DNA of 64,000 nt, taken from NCBI RefSeq assembly GCF_004295125.1, contig NZ_CP036170.1:3226501-3290500 (forward strand), in the 5' to 3' direction. Of this stretch, positions 55,316 to 64,000 are shown piece after piece. The notes beneath the pieces were generated by a model that made no database searches, was not told where the DNA came from, and saw only the letters and a list, made by a program, of their open reading frames with translations. This DNA comes from [Clostridium] scindens ATCC 35704. Its GTDB lineage: Bacteria > Bacillota > Clostridia > Lachnospirales > Lachnospiraceae. Made by a program: the position numbers and the translations under genes. Each line of letters begins with the position of its first letter. Positions within the stretch are counted from its first letter, which is position 1.

Positions 55316-56266
55316 TTACCTCTCCTTTGCCTGTTCTAATATTTTTTGTGCGATACATACGTCAAAAAGCCCCATTCCCACTGATTTGAAATAGGTGGTC
55401 TTTCCGTCGCCTGCTTCTTCATCCGCTCCTGATGCCAGATACTCATGCATCAGCATGACCCGATCCATGGAAAGGCGCCCCTCCGAGATCGGCTGGCTTA
55501 AGTCCCCGCATTCTTCGCATGCATAAGGGAGCTCTATATATACCTTATCCACAAGGTCCCAGATCACATCCGGTATTTCCCGCATATCAGGAGTATAGGA
55601 ACCGATCGCGATAATGCATTTCCCTTCCAATAACGCTCTGTCATTGGGAAGCACCGGTGTCGTAGAAGGCGTTGTCGTGCAGATGATATCGCTTTTTTCC
55701 GCTAATTCTTCTACTGTCTTACATTGTACTACCTTTGTACCTTCCTTATCAATAGCTTTTTCCAATCTGTCCAGATAATCTGTCAGGTCCCGGCTGCTGT
55801 GATTATAGACGTACACAGTATGGATATCCCTGGCCGCTCATGCATAAAGCGCCTGGTGAAATCCCTGCACTCCCGCGCCTATAATGCCCACCGTATGGCT
55901 GTCCTTTGCCGCCAGATGCCGGATTCCCACGCCTCCCACGGCACCGGTCCTCCATGCGGTAACAGTCTGTCCATCCAGTAGGGCCAGCGGCTTGCCGGTC
56001 TGATAGTCGTTTAAAAGCATCACGCCGTCAATGGACGGCAGGCCCAGTTTGGCATTGTCGGGGAAGATGCTCAATATCTTGGTCCCGATCATTTCCTTTG
56101 TATAGCAGGGCATGTACATCATAGTCTTATTGGCATCCTCCACGGCCTGCCTGGGCGGCATGTAATAGTCCCCCTCTCCGAATATCCGGTAGGCCTCCTC
56201 AATCTGGTCCATCATCTGATTCAAGTCTATCAGCGATTCGATTTCCTGCTTCTCTAATACGATCAT
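55316..56266 (-). pseudogene. Ornithine cyclodeaminase / mu-crystallin family gene interrupted by an in-frame TGA
   Basis: The frame from 56266 reads as an OCD/mu-crystallin protein: RTGAVGGVG and the Rossmann start GIIGAGVQGFHQALYA. It then meets TGA at 55838-55840. The same frame continues AARDIHTVYVYNHSS to a normal stop at 55316, giving about 315 codons, the usual length. The second part has only a GTG without ribosome binding site. It is most likely a nonsense mutation; a selenocysteine codon or read-through is possible but I see no convincing SECIS hairpin after the TGA. Confidence 0.8.
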
Positions 56267-56267
56267 G

Positions 56268-57671
56268 CTATGCTCCCTCCAATTCTTCTTTTTCCCTGGT
56301 TACATTTTTTAGCCATTTATAACTGAGATACCGCTTTATGGTAATTGGCACCTTTATCAGTTCGTCACTCATCAATATGACATAGACCACAGGCACGCTT
56401 GCATGAAACACGAATGCGGCCACTGCGCCCACCAGTATGGAGAATCCCCACATGGTAGACACGTCCATGATAAGCCCGAACCTGGTATCCCCGCCAGAGC
56501 GGAAGATTCCTACCACCATCGTGCAATTTAAGGACTGGGCGATCGTGAAATAGGACATGACGAAGAACATAAATGTCAGATATCCCTTTGCATCCGGACT
56601 GAGCGCCAGCGTAGCGTTGGCAATAGGCGCGGCTGCCAGGATCACCAACGCGCCTGCTGCTCCCAAAACCAGGCTAAGATAGATGAACCGCTTGGCATAC
56701 GCCTTGGCATGCTCCAGTTTCTGCTCTCCGATGGTCTTGCCAAGGCAGATGGCTGTAGCATGGGAGATGCCGAACACCACGACAGTCGCCAGCTGCCTGG
56801 CTACCTGAGCCACTGAATTGGCTGCTACGGCCGAGCTTCCAAGGTGGCCGATGACCGCCGTGTTGGCGGAGCTTCCCAGTCCCCACATCAGTTCATTGAG
56901 GACCACCGGCATCGCGTACACCATATAGTCCTTTAAAAGCACCTTGTCCACATGCACCATGTCTCCGATCCTGATTCGCACCACCCGGTTCTGAAAATAT
57001 GCATAGCACAGCACGATGACCATCTCCACGATTCTGGCACACAGCGTTCCGATGGCGGCGCCGCGGATTCCCAGAGCCGGGAATCCCAGAAGCCCGAAGA
57101 TCAGCAGTGCATTCACGGCAATGTTTACGATCAGCGAGACGCTGTAGACAAAGGTGGCAATCAATACCCTCTCTATACTTCTCATGATATTTAAGTATAC
57201 CTGCGTCACTGCCATGAACAGATAGGAGAAGCCGACAATCCTCAAGTACCGGATGCCCTCTGCAATGACCGCCGGATCTGAACTATAGATGCGCATCAGC
57301 GCCTCCGGAATAAAGAGGGCAGCCGCCGCAAACGCCACAGCCGTAAACAGCCCTGCCGCAAGCCCCATCCCCAGCACCTTCTCGATGGTCCTTGTATCCT
57401 TCTTTCCCCAGTACTGGGCCGTCAGAACCGTAGCCCCGGAAGTAATGCCCATGAAGATCAGCGTCATGATAAACTGAATCTGTCCGGCCAAAGATGCGCC
57501 GGAGAGCACCTTCTCCCCCACTCGTCCCAGCATGATCACGTCTGCTGCCGTCACCCCCACATTAATCAGATTCTGAATGGCCATAGGGATGACCAAGGCA
57601 AATACATTCCTGTAAAAACTTCCCCAATTTATATTCAGGCGTTTTGCTGCCTCCTGTCCTGGTCTCTTCAT
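56268..57671 (-). CDS. MATE family efflux transporter
   Basis: A 467-residue transporter with about twelve membrane segments. The N-terminal FALVIPMAIQNLINVG and MGITSGATVLTAQYWGKKD are family positions. It exchanges H+ or Na+ for organic cations; the substrate is unknown. The start at 57671 follows GGAGGACTTACGA; an ATG 12 codons upstream is less likely. The OCD-like gene begins next to its stop, so they probably form one transcript. Confidence 0.92.
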   Translation of the reverse strand: MKRPGQEAAKRLNINWGSFYRNVFALVIPMAIQNLINVGVTAADVIMLGRVGEKVLSGASLAGQIQFIMTLIFMGITSGATVLTAQYWGKKDTRTIEKVLGMGLAAGLFTAVAFAAAALFIPEALMRIYSSDPAVIAEGIRYLRIVGFSYLFMAVTQVYLNIMRSIERVLIATFVYSVSLIVNIAVNALLIFGLLGFPALGIRGAAIGTLCARIVEMVIVLCYAYFQNRVVRIRIGDMVHVDKVLLKDYMVYAMPVVLNELMWGLGSSANTAVIGHLGSSAVAANSVAQVARQLATVVVFGISHATAICLGKTIGEQKLEHAKAYAKRFIYLSLVLGAAGALVILAAAPIANATLALSPDAKGYLTFMFFVMSYFTIAQSLNCTMVVGIFRSGGDTRFGLIMDVSTMWGFSILVGAVAAFVFHASVPVVYVILMSDELIKVPITIKRYLSYKWLKNVTREKEELEGA

Positions 57672-57795
57672 TCGTAAGTCCTCCAAATTTTCCAGTCTGA
57701 TAATCATTGTACCAAAACAATGGCAGGATGGCTAGAGCATCCCAATCTTTTTCATACCTGACACCAGCCCTTCAAAGCGCCGGATCCGGAACCGC

Positions 57796-59955
57796 TCAAG
57801 GTTCCTTCGCCCCACTTTCTGTAGATAAATAATGACCTCCTACCAGCACCATCACAGACCTCTCCCCGGCAAGGACCTTATCCTGCGCCACAGGCACCGG
57901 TTCTTCGTGGTATCCCACGCCTTCCTCGCCGGTATTCGCCGCAATGCTCCACTTCATATCTCCCGGCAGGGTGGGAAGCGTGACCGTCATGGCCTCCCAG
58001 TAGGCATTGATCAGAATATAGACGATGTCGTCTTTCTTTCTTTTGCTGTCAAATCCCGCAAACATTGCTGCTATGACCTTGGCATCCCCCCCAAAGTCTC
58101 CTTCAAAAGGCCGCACCCCATGAAGACTCACATCCATAAGGCCGCATGTCGCCGGGCTGCACAGTCCATGGATGGCAGGATGCTTCTTGCGGAAATGGAT
58201 CATATACCGGAAGAACTGGTAGATATCCTGGTTCTTCTTAAGCAGTCCCCAGTCAAGCCACGAGATCTCATTATCCTGGCAATACGGATTGTTGTTGCCG
58301 AACTGGGTATTGCAAAATTCGTCTCCCGCAAGGAACATGGGCGTCCCTCTGCTTGCAAGGAGCGTTGCGCAGGCATTCTTGATCATCCGCTTTCTCAGAT
58401 GGAGGACCTCCGGATCGCTGGTCTCGCCTTCCACCCCGCAGTTCCAGCTGCGGTTATCGTTGCCGCCGTCCGTATTGCCCCAGCCGTTTGCCTCGTTGTG
58501 CTTCTCGTTATACGAGTACAGGTCGTACAGCGTGAACCCGTCATGGCAGGTGATAAAATTGATGGAGGCATCCTTTCCCCGGATATCCGGATCGTAGATA
58601 TCCGGCGATCCGATCAGGCGCTTGGCCGCATACTTGCCGCACCATAAGCCTCCCTTCAGATATTCCCTCATATCATCCCGGTACTTGCCGTTCCACTCGC
58701 ACCACCGCTTAAATGCAGGGAAGTCTCCCACCTGGTATAATCCCCCGGCGTCCCACGCTTCGGCAATCAACTTCGTATCAGCAAGAATCGCATCCTGGGC
58801 CAGCGCCTGAAGAAGCGGAGGCTTCCTCATCGGCGTACCGTCTTCGTTGCGTCCAAGGATGGACGCAAGGTCGAACCGGAATCCGTCAATCCGGTAAGTC
58901 GTGACCCAGTACCTGAGACAGTTGATGATCATCCTCTGGACCACCGGATGATTGCAGTTCATGGTATTGCCGCAGCCACTGAAATTATAATAGTATCCAT
59001 CGGGAGTCAGCAGATAATAAATATTGTTGTCAAAGCCTTTAAAAGATATGAAAGGCCCATTCTCGTTTCCTTCTGCCGTATGATTGAATACAACGTCCAG
59101 AATAACCTCGATTCCGTTCTCATGCAGGGATTTTACCAGCTGCTTCAGTTCCGTCCCCTCCCGGTTATACTCTACGGCAGATGTATAACTGGTGTTGGGC
59201 GCAAAAAAACTGACGGAATTATAGCCCCAGTAATTCAGAAGTTCTCTTCCATCCACCACCCTCCGGTCGCTCAGCTCATCAAATTCGAAGATGGGCATCA
59301 GTTCAATGGCATTGACTCCCAGATCCTTTAGATAAGGGATCTTCTGTCGGATTCCCTCAAAGGTTCCAGGCGCGCTGACTCCAGGATCCATCATGGTGAA
59401 TCCCCGGACATGCATCTCGTAGATGACCAATTCCTCCATTGGAATCTTGGGCCATACTTCCGTGCCCCAGTAGAAATTGTTCCTCACCACCCGGGCCCGG
59501 TATCCGTCATCGCTGACCTTCCGTCCCCAGGTACTCTGCCCGGTCACTGCTTTGGCGTAAGGATCCAGAAGAATATTCCTCTTATCAAAGAGAAGGCCCT
59601 CCTTGGGATTATAAGGCCCATCCAGCCTGTACGCATATTCGAATTCCTCCACATTCAGGCCGAATACCACCATGGAATAGACATTTCCAATCTTATAATT
59701 GTCCGGAAATGGAATCACCGCATAAGGCTCGGACTCCTTCCTGTGATAGAGGAGCAGTTCGCAGGAAACTGCCCCCTGGGACTGCACCGTAAAGCAGACT
59801 CCCCTGGGGATCGGGGTCGCTCCATCGAACATATAGAAGCCCGGCCTTACATCGAATCCGTTGACCCGGTCCAGGGGTTCCATATGCTGTATCTCCATGT
59901 CCAGGGGCGTGGTAGCCGTCAATAGTTCCATCGTCTTATCCTGTTCGCTGTTCAT
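57796..59955 (-). CDS. glgX: Glycogen debranching enzyme (GlgX/isoamylase type)
   Basis: A 719-residue GH13 subfamily 11 enzyme that removes alpha-1,6 branches. The N-terminal CBM48 domain is at about 30-140. The catalytic nucleophile Asp is in DGFRFDLAS, Glu in KLIAEAWDA, and Asp in TCHDGFTL. The start at 59955 lies six bases after AAAGGA and is preferred to the ATG two codons upstream. It lies 16 bases after a response regulator gene; the histidine kinase is upstream, so the three form an operon. Confidence 0.95.
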   Translation of the reverse strand: MNSEQDKTMELLTATTPLDMEIQHMEPLDRVNGFDVRPGFYMFDGATPIPRGVCFTVQSQGAVSCELLLYHRKESEPYAVIPFPDNYKIGNVYSMVVFGLNVEEFEYAYRLDGPYNPKEGLLFDKRNILLDPYAKAVTGQSTWGRKVSDDGYRARVVRNNFYWGTEVWPKIPMEELVIYEMHVRGFTMMDPGVSAPGTFEGIRQKIPYLKDLGVNAIELMPIFEFDELSDRRVVDGRELLNYWGYNSVSFFAPNTSYTSAVEYNREGTELKQLVKSLHENGIEVILDVVFNHTAEGNENGPFISFKGFDNNIYYLLTPDGYYYNFSGCGNTMNCNHPVVQRMIINCLRYWVTTYRIDGFRFDLASILGRNEDGTPMRKPPLLQALAQDAILADTKLIAEAWDAGGLYQVGDFPAFKRWCEWNGKYRDDMREYLKGGLWCGKYAAKRLIGSPDIYDPDIRGKDASINFITCHDGFTLYDLYSYNEKHNEANGWGNTDGGNDNRSWNCGVEGETSDPEVLHLRKRMIKNACATLLASRGTPMFLAGDEFCNTQFGNNNPYCQDNEISWLDWGLLKKNQDIYQFFRYMIHFRKKHPAIHGLCSPATCGLMDVSLHGVRPFEGDFGGDAKVIAAMFAGFDSKRKKDDIVYILINAYWEAMTVTLPTLPGDMKWSIAANTGEEGVGYHEEPVPVAQDKVLAGERSVMVLVGGHYLSTESGAKEP

Positions 59956-59971
59956 AGGCATTCCTTTCTTA

Positions 59972-60595
59972 CTACCTCGTAGTATTCAGATAATAGACCG
60001 CCAATTGCGTGCGGTCTCTTAGTTCTAATTTGTCCAGTATGCTGCTGATATAATTGCGCACCGTACCCTCGCTTAAGAACAGGCGCTTCGCAATCTCTTT
60101 ATTGCTCAGACCCTCCGCCACCAGGGAGATTACTTCCAGTTCCTTCCCGCTGATCTCATGCGCCTCCCAGTCAAAGGTCTTCTTCTCCTGCAGAAGGCCC
60201 GGTATCTTGGCGATAATCTCAGTCCCAAATACCGTCTGGCCTGTTTTTACCGCCTGCAGTGCCGGTAGGATGCTGTTGTAATCCTGCTTCAGCAGATAGC
60301 CCTTCACGCCATATTTCAGCGCCTTTACAATGTATTCATCGTCGGAAAAGGTAGTAAGAAGCAAGATCTTTGCTTCGGGATACTCCTTTAGTATCTCCCG
60401 GGAGGCAGCCAGCCCGCTTACATTCTTCATGCGGATATCCATCAGAAGCACATCCGGCTTGTGCTCCCGGTACAATCTTAGCGCCTCGCCTCCATCCTGT
60501 CCCATGCCAGATACCCGGATCTCTTCCTTGGACTCCAGTATCGTCTTCAATGCGCTGGATACCAGCACGTCATCATCTATAATTACAATATTCAA
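59972..60595 (-). CDS. Response regulator, NarL/FixJ family
   Basis: A 207-residue protein. The receiver domain has acidic residues DDD at 7-9, the phosphorylated Asp53 in LMDIRMKN, and Lys near 100. A LuxR-type HTH is near the C-terminus (GKELEVISLVAEGLSNKEIAKRL). The start codon is TTG at 60595 with AGGAGG seven bases upstream; it overlaps the kinase stop. It is the partner of the kinase and precedes glgX. Confidence 0.95.
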   Translation of the reverse strand: MNIVIIDDDVLVSSALKTILESKEEIRVSGMGQDGGEALRLYREHKPDVLLMDIRMKNVSGLAASREILKEYPEAKILLLTTFSDDEYIVKALKYGVKGYLLKQDYNSILPALQAVKTGQTVFGTEIIAKIPGLLQEKKTFDWEAHEISGKELEVISLVAEGLSNKEIAKRLFLSEGTVRNYISSILDKLELRDRTQLAVYYLNTTR

Positions 60596-61680
60596 ATCCC
60601 TACCTCCTCTTTCTTCGGCACCGTGATGTAGATTCGGAATCCCCGCTCCTTTCGGATCTGTATGGTTCCGTCCAGCGCCTCGATCCGCTCCTTCATATTC
60701 TGTATCCCGATTCCCCGGGCACCATCCTTTACTTCTTCCGAACCGCTGACGCTTCCGTTATCCTCGATTACCAGCTGGTACAGCCCCGGGTGCTCTCTTG
60801 CAAGAACGCTCACCCGGGTAGCGTTGCTGTGCTTTATGACGTTGTTAAGCGCCTCTTTTACAATCATGATAAAACTATACCTGATCTCCCTTGGGACATC
60901 GTATCCCATATCATATTCCAGATGGGCCTTACAGAAGGTGAAATCGCCCACCAGCTCCCCCAGAACTTCCTTCATATTGATGGACTCGTCGTGAAGGTCG
61001 TGGACGCTTTGACGCACGCTGCTCATCGCGGCATTCAAGGTAACCTCCAGCTGGAGCAGCGGTTCTTTTAAGTTCTCTTCCCTGCTGATGGCCTTCATGG
61101 CTCCCACCATAAGAATCGACCTGGACAGCATATGGCCCACATTATCATGAATCTCCCTCGCGATCCGGTTGCGCTCCCTCAAGGTGGCTGTATAGATCTC
61201 ATAGTCCTGCTTCTCCAGCAGATTCTGGTTCTTCTCCTTCAGTAGAAGATTCAGTTCTGCGCCGTCATCCCTGGTCTTTCGATACTTATGCTCCAGTTCT
61301 TCAAACTTTCCGGTCTGATACTGGATCAGCATAGCCACCGCGCATCCAAGCGCTATAAAGCACATAATGTCTGGCTCCTTTGGTCCATAAGAATTCAGAT
61401 AAAGCCCCGCCAGGACAGCAATCAGTATATACTGTCGGTAATCCAGCAGGCCATATAATACGAGCGGGGTGAAGAGCAAGAACTGCGGGATTACGATTGA
61501 TATTGCAAGAAAAACGATGGCGGATGCAAGATTCCACTTCCGGGAATCCCGATAGAGATTGGATGCCCCATAGATAATGGCCGCAAGAAAGGCGACGAGA
61601 AATGCCGTATCAGCCGGCACCAGCAATACGGTGGCAAAACAATATATCAGCAAGACTGTCTGGTCGATCGTTCTCTTCAT
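60592..61680 (-). CDS. Sensor histidine kinase, NarX/DesK-like (HisKA_3)
   Basis: A 362-residue kinase with about five membrane segments in its first 125 residues and no extracellular domain. The HisKA_3 domain carries His178 in ERNRIAREIHDNVGHML, and the ATPase domain ends with ARGIGIQNMKERI. Such intramembrane-sensing kinases respond to membrane stress or antibiotics. The start at 61680 follows GAGGAAA; the longer frame lacks a site. It is divergent from an ABC-2 exporter that it probably controls. Confidence 0.92.
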   Translation of the reverse strand: MKRTIDQTVLLIYCFATVLLVPADTAFLVAFLAAIIYGASNLYRDSRKWNLASAIVFLAISIVIPQFLLFTPLVLYGLLDYRQYILIAVLAGLYLNSYGPKEPDIMCFIALGCAVAMLIQYQTGKFEELEHKYRKTRDDGAELNLLLKEKNQNLLEKQDYEIYTATLRERNRIAREIHDNVGHMLSRSILMVGAMKAISREENLKEPLLQLEVTLNAAMSSVRQSVHDLHDESINMKEVLGELVGDFTFCKAHLEYDMGYDVPREIRYSFIMIVKEALNNVIKHSNATRVSVLAREHPGLYQLVIEDNGSVSGSEEVKDGARGIGIQNMKERIEALDGTIQIRKERGFRIYITVPKKEEVGI

Positions 61681-61700
61681 AAATATACGTTTCCTCATAA

Positions 61701-61762
61701 ATGCCCGGATGGGCATGACATTTGTCACTTGCCATCCTGACAACTGACACTTACATTATAAA
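61701..61762. promoter_or_regulatory. Divergent control region with two inverted repeats
   Basis: ATGCCC-ggat-GGGCAT (61701-61716) and TGACA-tt-TGTCA (61716-61727) adjoin. Two further TGACA boxes are at 61738-61742 and 61745-61749. A TATAAA box (61757-61762) precedes the ABC gene, with no good -35, as expected for an activator-dependent promoter. The response regulator is the obvious candidate binder. Confidence 0.55.
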
Positions 61763-61826
61763 CGCCAGGGCTTTATACTACAAGTAACAAATCACAAAAC
61801 AGAAAGATCCATAAGGAGGAACACCC

Positions 61827-62756
61827 ATGATCCACATTGAAAATCTGGTAAAACGATATGGAGACCTGGTGGCGCTGGACCACTTAAGCCTTAATATACA
61901 GGAGGGAGAAATCTTCGGCCTGCTGGGTCCCAATGGGTCCGGCAAGACTACCGCCATCAACTGTCTGCTCGCGCTGTTAAAATATGACAAGGGCACCATC
62001 ACCATATTCGGAAAGCCCATGCGTCCCAACAGTTATGACATCAAAAAAGACATCGGGGTAGTCATGCAGAACGTGGCAGTCTTTGAACAGATGACCGTCC
62101 GGGAGAACATCGACTACTTCTGCGGCCTGTACGTCAAAGACAAGGAAAAACGAAGAAGCCTGGTGGAGGAAGCCATCGCGTTTACCGGCCTGGAAGACTT
62201 CGAGAAAATGAGGCCGAAGAAACTATCCGGCGGGCTCCTTCGCAGGCTGAATATTGCCTGCGGCATCGTGCACAAGCCTAAGCTTATCATCCTGGATGAG
62301 CCTACCGTAGCCGTAGATCCCCAGAGCAGGAACAAGATCCTGGAAGGCATTATGGAACTGAACCGCCAGGGTTCTACCATCATCTACACTTCCCACTACA
62401 TGGAAGAAGTAGAGCAGATCTGCTCCCGCATCGCCATCATTGACCACGGAAAGGTCCTCGCCACAGGAACGACGGAGGAATTAAAGAGGATGATCAAGAC
62501 CGGGGAGACCATCACCATCGAGGCCATCTCGCTGACTGACTTGGAACTGGCCGAGATTCGCCAGCTGCCTCATGTATTCGATCTCTCTTACGAGGAGCAG
62601 ATACTGAAGATACGCTTAAGCAGCGCCAAGCATAACCTGGTGCGCGTACTGGATTATCTGAAGGAAAACGACGTCTCCTTCGGCCGGGTATTCTCCGAAC
62701 TCCCCACCTTGAATGACGTATTCCTTGAAATCACCGGCAAAGAGTTAAGAGATTAG
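61827..62756 (+). CDS. ABC transporter ATP-binding protein (ABC-2 exporter)
   Basis: A 309-residue ATPase. Walker A is GPNGSGKTT (37-45), the signature LSGGLLRRLNIA (136-147), and Walker B LIILDEPTVAVDP. The C-terminal 80 residues form the extension usual in NatA/CcmA-like exporters of drugs or antimicrobial peptides. The start follows AAGGAGG. It pairs with the two downstream permeases. Confidence 0.94.
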   Translation: MIHIENLVKRYGDLVALDHLSLNIQEGEIFGLLGPNGSGKTTAINCLLALLKYDKGTITIFGKPMRPNSYDIKKDIGVVMQNVAVFEQMTVRENIDYFCGLYVKDKEKRRSLVEEAIAFTGLEDFEKMRPKKLSGGLLRRLNIACGIVHKPKLIILDEPTVAVDPQSRNKILEGIMELNRQGSTIIYTSHYMEEVEQICSRIAIIDHGKVLATGTTEELKRMIKTGETITIEAISLTDLELAEIRQLPHVFDLSYEEQILKIRLSSAKHNLVRVLDYLKENDVSFGRVFSELPTLNDVFLEITGKELRD

Positions 62757-62766
62757 GAGGCACGCT

Positions 62767-63909
62767 ATGCTACACTTACTGAAATACCGATTCATACAGA
62801 CTGTAAGAGACTATCCCATCATGTTCTGGGCGCTGGCCTTTCCTCTGATCCTTGGAACCTTCTTCTACTTCTCTTTCGGCAGCGCCGGCCTTGATGGAAC
62901 CGGAGACTACGAGTGGGATCCTATCAAGGTGGCCATAATCGAGGAAGACTTAAGTTCCAAGAATGCCGAATCTTTCCAGGCCTTCCTTGAGAAACTGGAG
63001 CCCGACACGCTGGACATCCAGGATATTTCTTCCGAATCTGACGCAATCAAAGCCTTGAAAGAAGAGACCATCCTTGGAATCTATTACGTAGACGATATCC
63101 CTTCTCTCTCCGTAGGGAAAAACGGGATCAATGAAAGCATCCTGTCTTCCCTTCTGAAAAATTATAACCAGAACGCGGCCATGATCCAGAAGATCGCAAT
63201 GACTCATCCTGAAAAGATGGGCGCGGCTATTGAGGCAATGAAGGATTATCATCCGGAGACCAGGAACGAATCCCTGGGCGGAAAAACGCTGGACCCTAAT
63301 GTGCAGTATTTCTTCGCATTGATTGCCTACGCGTGCCTCTCCGGAGCGTTTCTGGGCGTCCGCTCCAGCCTTGACAGCCAGGCCAACCTGTCTGCGCTTG
63401 GCGCCAGGCGCAGCATAACCCCTACCCATAAACTGAAGCTGATCCTGATAGACATGACGGTGCTGTTCATCATCCATTTCATTAACATCCTGGTTCTCAA
63501 CCTGTATCTTATAAAAGTGCTGGGAATCAGCCTTGGAGATAATATCGGCGCGCTGCTGGTCGTGGACTTCATGGGAAGCATGATCGGCGTAAGTTTAGGA
63601 ATCGCCTTCGGGTGCCTCGGCAAACTGTCTACGGATATGAAGCTGGGACTTACGGTCGCCATCACCTTGATTCCGGGATTCCTGGCTGGGCTGATGTTCG
63701 GCAATATGAAGAATATCATCGAACTTCACTGCCCAATCATCAACCGGCTGAATCCGGCCGCCGTATTAAGCGATGCCTTTTACTGCATGAGCGTATATAA
63801 TGACGCGCATCGCTTTGCAAGAAGCATCGGCATTCTTGCCATCATGAGCGCGCTGTTTCTGCTCATTGCATACCTGGGCATAAGGAGGGAACGATATGAC
63901 AGTATTTAA
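62767..63909 (+). CDS. ABC-2 type permease
   Basis: A 380-residue membrane protein of the ABC-2 family. It has one N-terminal segment (about 18-38), a long outside domain (about 40-180) and five segments in the C-terminal half. The substrate is unknown. The start follows GGAGGCACGCT. Its end overlaps the next permease gene by 14 bases. Confidence 0.92.
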   Translation: MLHLLKYRFIQTVRDYPIMFWALAFPLILGTFFYFSFGSAGLDGTGDYEWDPIKVAIIEEDLSSKNAESFQAFLEKLEPDTLDIQDISSESDAIKALKEETILGIYYVDDIPSLSVGKNGINESILSSLLKNYNQNAAMIQKIAMTHPEKMGAAIEAMKDYHPETRNESLGGKTLDPNVQYFFALIAYACLSGAFLGVRSSLDSQANLSALGARRSITPTHKLKLILIDMTVLFIIHFINILVLNLYLIKVLGISLGDNIGALLVVDFMGSMIGVSLGIAFGCLGKLSTDMKLGLTVAITLIPGFLAGLMFGNMKNIIELHCPIINRLNPAAVLSDAFYCMSVYNDAHRFARSIGILAIMSALFLLIAYLGIRRERYDSI

Positions 63910-64000
63910 AGGTTTTATGACTATCACCAAACGCAATCTTAATATTTTATTCCTGTATATCGCCATCTTTCTGGCCATATGCTTTGCCATCCAGAAGATG
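63896..64000 (+). CDS. Second ABC-2 permease (partial, 3' end outside window)
   Basis: Thirty-five codons are visible: MTVFKGFMTITKRNLNIL then a hydrophobic segment FLYIAIFLAICFAI. GGAGGG precedes the ATG by six bases, and it overlaps the previous permease by 14 bases. The start resembles ABC-2 permeases, so it should be the second membrane subunit. Only its N-terminus can be judged. Confidence 0.75.
   Translation, partial: MTVFKGFMTITKRNLNILFLYIAIFLAICFAIQKM

Noticed and set aside
55838-55880. Selenocysteine codon with bacterial SECIS in the OCD-like gene
   Set aside because: The sequence after the TGA forms only a weak short stem without the expected loop, so a nonsense mutation is simpler.

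Overview
The window looks like a chromosomal segment from a Gram-positive, anaerobic gut Clostridia, most probably a Lachnospiraceae member of the Clostridium scindens / Dorea type. The reasons are moderate GC, strong Shine-Dalgarno sites (AGGAGG), sigma-A promoters, T-box leaders, the gene order cysE-cysS-mrnC-rlmB-sigH, a single-chain clostridial PurL and a split glycine decarboxylase (GcvPA/GcvPB). The genus is inferred from family content only. Nearly all of the window is core metabolism and information processing, and most genes lie on the minus strand.

Layout. 1-7055: one minus-strand operon gcvT-gcvH-gcvPA-gcvPB-lpdA-fchA-folD, which takes glycine to CO2, NH3 and methylene-THF and then interconverts the C1-folates; it has a consensus promoter and a leader hairpin with a U-run but no glycine riboswitch that I can recognise. 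7209-7607: an AT-rich gap with repeats and a gene relic. 7608-10338: metA, an AI-2E family permease and a DUF1540 protein. 10412-14713: thrS and a thioesterase gene; a threonine T-box leader (specifier ACU) lies upstream but is separated from them by a 1.5-kb IS91-like (HUH) insertion sequence. 14700-18072: DUF218, SEC-C, two small proteins, purA. 18167-20895: a helix-turn-helix gene divergent from a membrane Ser/Thr kinase, an XRE regulator and a DUF5067 lipoprotein. 20961-26138: cardiolipin synthase, a small acidic protein, a MocR regulator, glnS. 26281-26880: fused gene remnants (MATE, Nudix, unknown). 26993-31439: tRNA-Thr, then the cysE-cysS-mrnC-rlmB-sigH operon behind a cysteine T-box. 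31468-36658: a two-component system and a lipid/glycolipid cluster (DUF374, GT4, DedA). 36748-37080: two copies of a palindromic repeat. 37095-39223: GNAT, ispF with a tandemly repeated tail, a small membrane protein. 39411-41046: tRNA-Met, tRNA-Val, gdhA. 41331-46875: purL, a DUF1461 protein, a LysR regulator. 46900-51499: a compact LexA-type operon of radical SAM protein, DUF4130 protein and an XPD-like helicase with an N-terminal nuclease-like domain. 51513-64000: a TetR regulator, glgB, Mrp ATPase, RidA, an ornithine-cyclodeaminase-like gene broken by an in-frame TGA, a MATE transporter, a kinase-regulator-glgX operon and a divergent ABC-2 exporter.

How it fits together: glycine cleavage feeds C1-folate to the purine genes also present (purL, purA). 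Cysteine and threonine charging are controlled by T-boxes. Glycogen synthesis and breakdown are represented by glgB and glgX, the latter behind a two-component system. The observations that most deserve a second look are the damage-inducible repair operon, the T-box separated from thrS by an insertion sequence, the paired palindromes at 36.7-37.1 kb, and the gcv leader.
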